Positions 35,073 through 41,908 of a DNA stretch of 64,000 nucleotides are shown piece after piece. Made by a program: the position numbers and the translations under genes. Position 1 is the stretch's first letter, and every line of letters begins with the position of its first letter. A model generated the notes under the pieces. It saw only the letters and a program-made list of their open reading frames with translations. It was not told the origin of the DNA and did not search any database. Where the stretch lies: NCBI RefSeq assembly GCF_015565955.1, contig NZ_CP064760.1, forward strand, positions 2,480,001-2,544,000. Direction: 5' to 3'. This DNA comes from Microbacterium schleiferi. Its GTDB lineage: Bacteria; Actinomycetota; Actinomycetes; Actinomycetales; Microbacteriaceae.

Positions 35073-35960
35073 TCAGGAGCCTGAGATCGCCTCCAGCAGG
35101 CTTCTCGCAGCCCCCGTGAGGCCCGTTCGGGGCCACACCGCCGTGAGCGCTCTGCGGAGCATCACTCCCCGCACCGGGACCGCAACGAGGGCCCCCTCAG
35201 CCAGGTCGGTATCGACCGCGAGCGCGCTCAGCACCGCGGCGTGAAATCCTCCCCGCACGGTCCCTCGCACGGCAAGAGTCGAGGGAAGCTCGGCCGCTGG
35301 ATCGGCCAGGCGCGGCGTTCCCGCACTCTGCAAGGCAGCATCGAGCGCGCGGCGGGTCCCGCTGCCGGATTCTCGCAAGACCAACGGCGTCCGCGCCAGT
35401 TCCGGTGCCGCGATCTCAGCGCGCGTTGCCCACGGATGCGTCGGGGCAACGACGAGGACGAGCTCGTCCTGCCCGACCACAACATGATCGAGGTCACCGG
35501 GCAGGTCCGGGGTCTCGATAAACCCGAGGTCGGCGTCTCCGTCGCGAAGACGGCGGCACACCGTTTCACTGTTCTCGGCGGTCAATCTCACCCCGGGGAT
35601 CTCGTCGACCCTGGCCCGCCAGATATTCAGCCAGCGGGGGACGAGGTGCTCAGCGATGGTGAGGCTGGCGGCGAGCCGCAACGTTTTGTCGCGCCCTCCG
35701 GTGAGGGTGAGAGCTGACTGATCGAACCGGTCAGCCGCCGCCAGCACCTCTCGTGCCCACCCCGCGACGATGACTCCGGTCGGTGTGAGAAGAGAACCGC
35801 GGGCGCTGCGCTGGACCAGGACCGAGGATAGCGACGACTCAAGCGTGCGCAGCCGCGCCGAGACAGCCTGCTGCGTCACCCCGAGTTCGCGCGCTGCGGC
35901 ACTGAGGCTCCCTGTCTGCCCCACCGCCACGAGCGTGCGCAACGCGTCGAGATCCGCCAT
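35073..35960 (-). CDS. LysR-family transcriptional regulator
   Basis: 295 residues. The N-terminal winged helix MADLDALRTLVAVGQTGSLS with RELGVTQQAVSARLRTLE is followed by a periplasmic-binding-protein-like effector domain (LRLAASLTIAEHLVPRWL; DADLGFIETPDLPGD; LVLRESGSGTRRALDAAL). It is divergent from the TDT transporter gene, 77 bases apart, the usual arrangement for a regulator and its target, so it probably controls that gene. It resembles CysB/CbbR-type LTTRs in the effector domain; the ligand is unknown. Confidence 0.88.
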   Translation of the reverse strand: MADLDALRTLVAVGQTGSLSAAARELGVTQQAVSARLRTLESSLSSVLVQRSARGSLLTPTGVIVAGWAREVLAAADRFDQSALTLTGGRDKTLRLAASLTIAEHLVPRWLNIWRARVDEIPGVRLTAENSETVCRRLRDGDADLGFIETPDLPGDLDHVVVGQDELVLVVAPTHPWATRAEIAAPELARTPLVLRESGSGTRRALDAALQSAGTPRLADPAAELPSTLAVRGTVRGGFHAAVLSALAVDTDLAEGALVAVPVRGVMLRRALTAVWPRTGLTGAARSLLEAISGS

Positions 35961-36731
35961 CCAGTCACAACCTTTGTTTGTTCCTCGCCAACTCTAGAGC
36001 GCTTCTCCCGCCGCGGACGCACGGGAAGACTCTCACCATGCCTCCCGAGACCGCCTCAGCCACCTCTGCAGCGCCGACTGGCGCCCCGCGACGCTTCTTC
36101 CGAGAGCTCGAATCGCCGCGGATGATTGTCTCGAACATCACACCGAACTGGTTCGCGTCGGTCATGGGGACGGGCATCGTCGCGACCGCCGCTGCGACGT
36201 TGCCGGTGCAGGTCCCCGGGCTCCGGCTGTTCGCTGAGATCGTGTGGGTGATCGCGGCACTCCTGTTGGTCGTGCTCACGATCGCGACGATCCTGCACTG
36301 GCTCTGGTTCGGCCAGGTCGCGCGCGGCCACCTGGCCAATCCCGTGATCGCGCACTTCTACGGCGCCCCCGCGATGGCCGCGCTCACCGTCGGGGCCGGC
36401 GCCATGCTCGTGGGCACAGACCTCATCGGGGAGTCGGCGGCCGTCGGACTCGACACCCGTCCTGTGGATACTCGGGACCATCCTGGGCGTCATCTCCGCC
36501 GTCACGATCCCGTACCTCACCTTCACGCGACACGAGGTGTCGGATCAGTCAGCCTTCGGGGGATGGCTCATGCCGGTCGTTCCACCCATGGTGTCGGCCG
36601 CAACCGGTGCTCTGCTCCTCCCCTACGCTCCCGAGGGCCAAGCCCGTTTGACGCTCCTACTCGCGTGCTATGCCATGTTCGGCCTGACCGCGATCTCGTC
36701 CTTCGTGATCATCACTCTGATCTGGGGCCGA

Positions 36732-37281
36732 CTAGGCCGTGTTGATCAAGTCTGATTTGATCCAGATCAGCGTGGCGGCGAGGCTGACGGCGGCGCGGTA
36801 GGTGCGGACGAGCTTGTCGGAGCGCATCGCGATGCCACGCCACTGCTTGAGCCTGTTGAAGCAGCGTTCGACGACGTTGCGGCCCTTGTATCGCTCCTGC
36901 TGCTGGTCGCCGAAGTCGATCGGCCGGCCCGGCTTCTTGCGGCGGTGCGCGATCTGATCGTCACGCTCCGGGATGGTCGCGGCGATACCGCGGTCGCGCA
37001 GCCATGCCCGGTTCGCCTTCGATGGGTAGCCCTTATCGGCGAGTACCCGGTCGGGGCGGGTGCGGGGCCGGCCCTTCCCGTCGCGGGGCACGCGGATGTC
37101 CTCGAGCACGGCGGTCATCATCGTGGTGTCGTTGATGTTCCCGCCGGTGATCATCATCCCCAGCGGCCGGCCGCGACCGTCGCAGACCAGGTGCAGCTTG
37201 GTCGTGAGCCCGCCCCGGGAGCGGCCGATCCCGTGATCAGGCGGCTCGAACCACGGATTCTTGTGATTCGGCAGAGCCCCC
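36732..37281 (-). CDS. IS5-family transposase, C-terminal catalytic frame (OrfB)
   Basis: From the shift point it reads ALPNHKNPWFEPPDHGIGRS, GGLTTKLHLVCDGRG, the second Asp in VLADKGYPSKANRAW and the Glu in RNVVERCFNRLKQWRG, completing the DDE set. The step from OrfA is +1 over GGGGG. A six-G slippery site with -1 frameshifting, or a single frame with four Gs, would both explain it. The stop TAG (36732-36734 on plus as CTA) is supplied by the target duplication, outside the element. Confidence 0.8.
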
Positions 37282-37675
37282 TGTGTCCCGGGCGAGGGTC
37301 GCGCCGTGCTGATGCACACGCGCGATCGTGGAGTCGATCGAGACGACCCAGTCGATCTTCCCGGCAGCGTCAGCCTGCTTCTGCACCTCGGCGAGCAGTC
37401 GCTCCCAGGTGCCGTCCTCGGCCCACCGGTTGAACCGCTTGTAGATCGAGTTCCACTTCCCGAACCGATCCGGCACGTCCCGCCACGGCGCCCCGGTCCG
37501 GTACTTCCACGCCATCCCCTCAACAGTGAGTCGGTGATCTGTCCACGGCCGCGACCTCCCGGTCGCCGTCGGCATCAACGGCTCCATCACGGCCCACACC
37601 TCGTCAGAGATCTCCTGTCGCGTCACCGTTCAAGACTTGCCCACCGAGGAACGAAACCTCTTGATCAACACGGCC
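36735..37675 (-). mobile_element. IS5-family insertion sequence (IS427-like), 941 bp
   Basis: Terminal inverted repeats GGCCGTGTTGATCAAG (36735) and its exact inverse CTTGATCAACACGGCC ending at 37675. CTAG stands at both junctions (36732-36735 and 37675-37678), so the target duplication is TA or CTAG depending on how the end bases are assigned. It carries a transposase in two overlapping minus-strand frames. It sits inside the TDT transporter gene; the perfect terminal repeats suggest a recent insertion. Confidence 0.93.
37237..37626 (-). CDS. IS5-family transposase, N-terminal frame (OrfA)
   Basis: 129 residues. DUF4096-type N-terminal domain (MTRQEISDEVWAVMEPLMPT; GMAWKYRTGAPWRDVPDRFG; WNSIYKRFNRWAEDGTWERL) and the first catalytic Asp in VVSIDSTIARVHQH. 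The frame runs out of family sequence after ARDTGG, at the five-C run 37277-37281, where OrfB takes over. The remaining tail (SAESQESVVRAA) is not family-like. Confidence 0.88.
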   Translation of the reverse strand: MTRQEISDEVWAVMEPLMPTATGRSRPWTDHRLTVEGMAWKYRTGAPWRDVPDRFGKWNSIYKRFNRWAEDGTWERLLAEVQKQADAAGKIDWVVSIDSTIARVHQHGATLARDTGGSAESQESVVRAA

Positions 37676-38147
37676 TAGCGCGCCATAAGGTAGGCGCCGC
37701 AGCGGCGGTTCCCACCCTCTGGATCGTTCTCGGCCCGCTCGGCCAATCTGTCACCGCAGCGGGACTCCTCGGCGCCAATGCCCACCTAGTCGTGGACGGC
37801 GCCTGGGCGCACGCGCTGGAGATGTTCGGCATCCTCTACGGCGTCCCCGTCTTCGGGTTCGCGCTCATGTGGATGGGAATCGTCATCGCCGTGACGATCC
37901 GGACGATCCGGGAGGGACTGCCTTTCTCGCTCACCTGGTGGTCGTTCACGTTCCCTGTGGGCACGTGTGTGACGGGCGCGAGCGCACTCGCCGCGCACAC
38001 CGGTTCGGTCGCCTTCGCTGGGATCGCGATGGTGCTCTACCTCGGCCTGCTCGCCGCGTGGGTCATCGCTGCAGTTCGCACCTTCCGCGGCGCGGTGATC
38101 AGCGGAGCACTGCTCGCGCCACCGCGGGCGTGATATCCAGCATGACC

Positions 38148-38230
38148 AGGGTTCGCTTCCCACCGGGACAAACGACAAGAGACCGCCCTAACGGACGGTC
38201 TCTTTCGTTTGGAGCCACCTCAGGGAATCG
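38148..38230. repeat. direct repeat copy 1: duplicated tRNA-Thr 3' end plus terminator
   Basis: 83 bases nearly identical to 38296-38376. It contains a terminator hairpin (AGAGACCG 38178-38185 with CGGTCTCT 38196-38203, then TTCGTTT) and a 21-base fragment of the tRNA-Thr 3' end (TGGAGCCACCT onward). It serves as the terminator after the TDT gene. Confidence 0.85.
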
Positions 38231-38290
38231 TCCCCACCGCCACTCCAGCCGGCGCTGCGCGGCGCCCGGAGCCTCCGGCGGCGTGGGCCC
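38231..38290 (-). repeat. diverged repeat shared with 57056-57116
   Basis: On the minus strand this 60-base spacer reads without gaps against the segment after tRNA-Pro at 57056-57116. Translation in one frame gives PPEAPGAAQRRLEWRWG here and APEAPHDAKRRVEWPWG there, with several silent differences. Confidence 0.5.
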
Positions 38291-38295
38291 ACCCA

Positions 38296-38376
38296 AGGGT
38301 TCGCTTCCCGCCGGGACAAACGAAAGAGACCGCCCTCCGGACGGTCTCTTTCGTTTGGAGCCACCTAAGGGAATCG
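38296..38376. repeat. direct repeat copy 2: covers the real tRNA-Thr 3' end
   Basis: 81 bases matching 38148-38230 with few differences. Here the tRNA part is continuous with the complete tRNA-Thr gene. Confidence 0.85.
38323..38356 (-). terminator. terminator of tRNA-Thr (bidirectional)
   Basis: GAAAGAGACCG pairs with CGGTCTCTTTC around CCCTCCGGA. On the minus strand it directly follows the tRNA-Thr CCA end and runs into TTTCGTTTG. Confidence 0.75.
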
Positions 38377-38431
38377 AACCCTTGACCTATTCATTACGAG
38401 TGAATCGCTCTGCCGTCTGAGCTAAGGTGGC
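38356..38431 (-). tRNA. tRNA-Thr (anticodon CGT)
   Basis: Acceptor GCCACCT pairs with AGGTGGC; anticodon loop CTCGTAA; T-loop TTCGATT; discriminator T and encoded CCA (plus-strand TGG at 38356-38358). 76 nt. Its 3' end is duplicated at 38148-38230. Confidence 0.95.
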
Positions 38432-38499
38432 GTGATCGCTTGCGCGATGCACGATCAACGATCTTACCGTGTCCGCATCCAGCTCGTGACCATCGGTCG

Positions 38500-40047
38500 T
38501 TACTCGCAGACGAGGCCGTCAGGCGACACGACCCCCGAGATGAAATAGGCCTCGACGGCATCGTCCACGCAGGCGTTGCCCTTGTTGTAACCGGTGTGCC
38601 CCTCGCCCACGCGCGTAATGAGCACTCCCGACTCGAGCTGATCGGCGAGCGCCACCGACCAGTCATACGGGGTCGCGGGGTCGCCCGTCGTCCCGATCAC
38701 CACGATCGGATCGGCTCCTGCTGCCGCGATCGGTTCGCGCACACCGGTAGGCGCATACGGCCAGACCTCGCACAGGTCGACGCCTTCCCAGTAGGGAGCG
38801 ACGGTCGGAGCCTGCTCGGCGATAGCCGCCGAAGAGGCGGCCTTCTCGGCATCCGTTTCGCCGCCGGGGTAGTCCATGCAGTTGTACGTCAGGAATGCCT
38901 CGGTCGAGTTGTCGAGGTACGCGCCGTCCTGCCGGTTGTAGTAGAAGTCGGCGAGCAGGAAGGCGTTGCGCGCATCTCCCTGCAGCACGTCCGTGAGCGC
39001 CTGGGTCAGGAACGGCCAGCTGTCTTCGGAGTACAGCGCTGCGACGATGGCCGTCACCAGGGAATCGGCACCCAGCATCCGGCCATCGACGTTGCGGATC
39101 GGGTCACGATCCACGCTGGCGAGCAGGATCGCGAGGTCGCCCATCGCCTCGTCGACGGATCCGCTGAACGGGCACTCGCTCTGCCCGACGCACGAGGCCA
39201 TGTAGGCCCGCAGCGCATTCTCGAACCCGATCGCCTGTTGCGCCGAGACATCCTGGCTGCTCAGCGACGGGTCAAGCGCGCCATCGAGCACGAGCCGTCC
39301 GACGCGATCGGGGTAGTGCTTCGCGTAGGTCGCCCCGAGGAAGGTGCCATAGGAGTAGCCGAGGTAGTTGAGCTTCTCGTCACCGAGCACGGCACGCAGC
39401 AGGTCCATGTCCTGCGCCGCACTCTCCGTGGTGATGAACGGCAGGATGCCGTCGCTGTTCTGCTCGCAGGCTGCGGCGAACTTCTGCTGCTGCTCGACAA
39501 CGAAGGCGTCCCACTCCGCAGATCGACGTTGCCCCGGCGGGATGTCGAAGACGAACGAGTCCATGCCGGCGGCGTCCAGACACGCGACGGCGCTGGAGTC
39601 GCCAACACCGCGGGGGTCGAAACCGATGACGTCGTAGTTCTCCTGCAGCGCCTGCCCGACCGCGAAGCCGAGCGAGTCGCGCACCAGGGCAACCCCGCTT
39701 GATCCTGGCCCACCGGGGTTGGTCAGGAGCGAACCGAGGGGCTCACCTCCGGTGGCTGCGTGGCGGATGACCGACAGATCGATCGTGCCGGCATCCGGAT
39801 CGCTCCAGTTCAGGGGCGCCGTGACGGTGGTGCAATCGAAGCCCTCCCCGCAGTCGGTCCAGTCGAGCGTCTGCTGGTAGAACGGCAGCAGGTCTTCGGC
39901 AACACCGTCGGTGATCGGCGCCGGGGAACGATGCGGGGCAGCGCTCTGGTCGGGCCTCGGCAGCAGGAAGCAGCCGGCGAGGGCCACCGCCGCTGCCGAA
40001 ACCATGGCGCTCACGGTCAGGATGCGCCGAGCGAGGCGTGCAGTCAT
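38500..40047 (-). CDS. secreted alpha/beta-hydrolase (tripeptidyl aminopeptidase-like) lipoprotein
   Basis: 515 residues. Lipoprotein signal MTARLARRILTVSAMVSAAA with lipobox LAGC. Alpha/beta-hydrolase features: NPGGPGSSGVALVRD (oxyanion region), nucleophile elbow GYSYGTFLGATYAKHYP, Asp in PIVVIGTTGDPATPYDWSVA, catalytic His in GEGHTGYNKGNACVDDAV within the TAP C-terminal domain. Such enzymes of the SlpD/TAP type remove N-terminal peptides outside the cell. ATG 40045-40047 overlaps the holB stop (ATGA), an odd pairing of a secreted enzyme with replication genes that is common in this family of bacteria. Confidence 0.9.
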   Translation of the reverse strand: MTARLARRILTVSAMVSAAAVALAGCFLLPRPDQSAAPHRSPAPITDGVAEDLLPFYQQTLDWTDCGEGFDCTTVTAPLNWSDPDAGTIDLSVIRHAATGGEPLGSLLTNPGGPGSSGVALVRDSLGFAVGQALQENYDVIGFDPRGVGDSSAVACLDAAGMDSFVFDIPPGQRRSAEWDAFVVEQQQKFAAACEQNSDGILPFITTESAAQDMDLLRAVLGDEKLNYLGYSYGTFLGATYAKHYPDRVGRLVLDGALDPSLSSQDVSAQQAIGFENALRAYMASCVGQSECPFSGSVDEAMGDLAILLASVDRDPIRNVDGRMLGADSLVTAIVAALYSEDSWPFLTQALTDVLQGDARNAFLLADFYYNRQDGAYLDNSTEAFLTYNCMDYPGGETDAEKAASSAAIAEQAPTVAPYWEGVDLCEVWPYAPTGVREPIAAAGADPIVVIGTTGDPATPYDWSVALADQLESGVLITRVGEGHTGYNKGNACVDDAVEAYFISGVVSPDGLVCE

Positions 40048-41282
40048 GGTGTCCTTCCCGTCGAGACGGTGATGAGCAGACTCTCCAGCGCGAGGGTCGG
40101 TGCGACGTTTTGCTCGAGGTTGCGACGCGTGCGGGCGATCTCGTCGAGCACAACCAGTGTGCGTTGCGGCGACCAGGCCCCCGCGAGGGCGCGCAGGTCG
40201 GAATCCAGTTCCCGATTGATCAGGATGCTGTCTCCGGCCCCGTCGGTCCTGCCGAACTGAATCATCAGCACGTCCCGGTACAGGGACTGCAGATCCGTGA
40301 GAACGCGGTCGATCCCGTCGCGCAGGCTCCGGGTCGCGCGGCGCTTCTGATCTTCTTCGAGCGCGTTGACCTGCGCCCGGACGGCGGGGGGAACCGCCGC
40401 GCCCTCGGTGATCCCGAGCGTGCGCAGCAGGCTCTGGCGCTCAGCTTCATCTCGCTCGACAGTGAGCGCCTTGGCATCATCAGTAGCCGCCTGGACGATC
40501 CGGCCCGCCACGTCGACAGCGTCCCCGACGCTGCGAACGCCGATCGCCGCCCGCAGCGTGAGGTCGCGACGGGCTCGAGCCTCGGCATCCGTTGCGAGGC
40601 GCTGCGCCATCCCGATATGCCGTTGCGCGTGCCGGGCTGACTGCTCGGCGGTTACCGGATCTGCTCCCGTGCGCTGAGCGATGAGCGCCGCGACATCCGC
40701 GACATCCGGCTCCCGCAGGCGCACGACGCGCACCCGAGACCGGATCGTCGGAAGAAGGTCAGCGTCGCTCGGGGCGCACAGCACCCACACGGTGCGTTCA
40801 GGCGGCTCTTCGAGCGCCTTGAGAAGAACGTTAGAGGTGCGCTCGGCCATGCGGTCGGCATCCTCGACGATGATCACCCGATACCGCCCGAGCGAGGGGG
40901 AGAAGTAGGCGCGCTCGACCAGCTGGCGAGCTTCGTCGATGCGGATGATGACCTGCTCGGTTCGCAGCACCGTGACGTCGGGGTGCGTACGCGCGATCAC
41001 CTGCCGCATCGTCGCCTCGTCGCCGGGCTCGGCGATGAGGGCTGCCGCGAACGCTGCGGCCAGCGTCGAGCGCCCCGAGCCGGGCGGCCCTGTGATGAGC
41101 CAGGCGTGCGCAAGCGAGTCCGGGTCGGATGCTGCGGCCTGGAATTGCGCGACGGCATCCGGCTGCCCCCACACGGCGCCCCACGGGAGCACCTGTTCGG
41201 GGGCCGCTGGTTGCATGGAGACCAGCGTAGCCGCGGCATCCGACGATGAGCCGTGAGCCGTCGAGCCCGTGGGCGGCATCAC
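40044..41282 (-). CDS. holB: DNA polymerase III delta' subunit
   Basis: 412 residues if the GTG at 41280-41282, which overlaps the tmk stop, is the start; ATG 41214-41216 (MQPAAPEQVLPWG) would give 390 and is closer to where family similarity begins. AAA+ fold: WGAVWGQPDAVAQF, P-loop GPPGSGRST, VIIVEDADRMAERTSNVLLK (Walker B and sensor 1 region), LEEPPERTVWVLCAPS, TIRSRVRVVRLREP (sensor and Arg finger SRxR region). It loads the sliding clamp with gamma/tau. It lies in the tmk-holB pair seen across bacteria. Confidence 0.92.
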   Translation of the reverse strand: MMPPTGSTAHGSSSDAAATLVSMQPAAPEQVLPWGAVWGQPDAVAQFQAAASDPDSLAHAWLITGPPGSGRSTLAAAFAAALIAEPGDEATMRQVIARTHPDVTVLRTEQVIIRIDEARQLVERAYFSPSLGRYRVIIVEDADRMAERTSNVLLKALEEPPERTVWVLCAPSDADLLPTIRSRVRVVRLREPDVADVAALIAQRTGADPVTAEQSARHAQRHIGMAQRLATDAEARARRDLTLRAAIGVRSVGDAVDVAGRIVQAATDDAKALTVERDEAERQSLLRTLGITEGAAVPPAVRAQVNALEEDQKRRATRSLRDGIDRVLTDLQSLYRDVLMIQFGRTDGAGDSILINRELDSDLRALAGAWSPQRTLVVLDEIARTRRNLEQNVAPTLALESLLITVSTGRTP

Positions 41283-41908
41283 TGACTGAGCAGAGCTGTG
41301 ACCCTGGCGCGGACCTCGCCGGCGATCTGCTCGGCCGGAAGCGACGCATCCAGCACGAGGAAGCGCTCGGGCTCGGCTGCCGCGAGCGCAAGGTACTCGG
41401 CGCGCACCCGCTCATGGAATTCGTCGCGTTCAGCCTCGAGCCGGTCGAACGGCTTGTCTGCGGCATCCAGCCGCGTGCGGGCGGTCGCCGGATCGAGGTC
41501 GAGCAGCACCGTCAGCTCCGGGAGCAACCCCTCGGTCGCCCACAGCGACAGGTCGCGAATCTCGTCCCGGCCGAGCACACGGCCAGCCCCCTGGTACGCG
41601 ACTGACGAATCCAGGTAGCGGTCCTGGATGACGACCTCGCCGCGTTCCAGGGCCGGACGCACGACGGTGGCGATGTGGTGAGCGCGATCTGCGGCATAGA
41701 GCAGAGCTTCGGCCCGCGGCGATACCTCGCCCCGATGGTGCAGCACGATGTCGCGGACGAGAACACCGACCTCGGTCCCGCCGGGCTCGCGAGTGCGCAC
41801 CACGACGCGCCCCTCGGACTCGAGCCATTCACGGAGCAGGCTCGCCTGCGTCGTCTTTCCCGACCCGTCACCGCCCTCGAGGGTGATGAACAGTCCCGGT
41901 GCCGTCAC
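41279..41908 (-). CDS. tmk: thymidylate kinase
   Basis: 209 residues. LFITLEGGDGSGKTTQASLL has the P-loop (about 12-19), RTREPGGTEVGVLVRD the substrate-binding region, LLYAADRAHHIATVVRPALE and IQDRYLDSSVAYQGAGR the DRY and lid regions. It phosphorylates dTMP to dTDP. The GTG start at 41906-41908 overlaps the topA stop; the stop overlaps the holB start. The order topA-tmk-holB is typical of actinobacteria. Confidence 0.95.
   Translation of the reverse strand: MTAPGLFITLEGGDGSGKTTQASLLREWLESEGRVVVRTREPGGTEVGVLVRDIVLHHRGEVSPRAEALLYAADRAHHIATVVRPALERGEVVIQDRYLDSSVAYQGAGRVLGRDEIRDLSLWATEGLLPELTVLLDLDPATARTRLDAADKPFDRLEAERDEFHERVRAEYLALAAAEPERFLVLDASLPAEQIAGEVRARVTALLSQ

Larger units (their letters stand above)
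36038..38133 (+). pseudogene. TDT-family (TehA/SLAC1, sulfite or C4-dicarboxylate) transporter, disrupted by an IS
   Basis: ATG 36038 opens MPPETASATS, then PRMIVSNITPNWFASVMGTG, characteristic of TDT proteins. An extra C in CCC 36456-36458 shifts the frame at GLDT; removing it gives VLWILGTILGVISAVTIPYL. At CTAG (36732-36735) an IS5-family element interrupts the gene, which resumes at 37675 as LARHKVGAAAVPTLWIV and ends at 38133. Removing the IS with one CTAG and the extra C leaves 1152 bases, 383 residues with ten helices, full family length. As it stands the protein cannot be made. The regulator is probably the divergent LysR gene. Confidence 0.9.
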
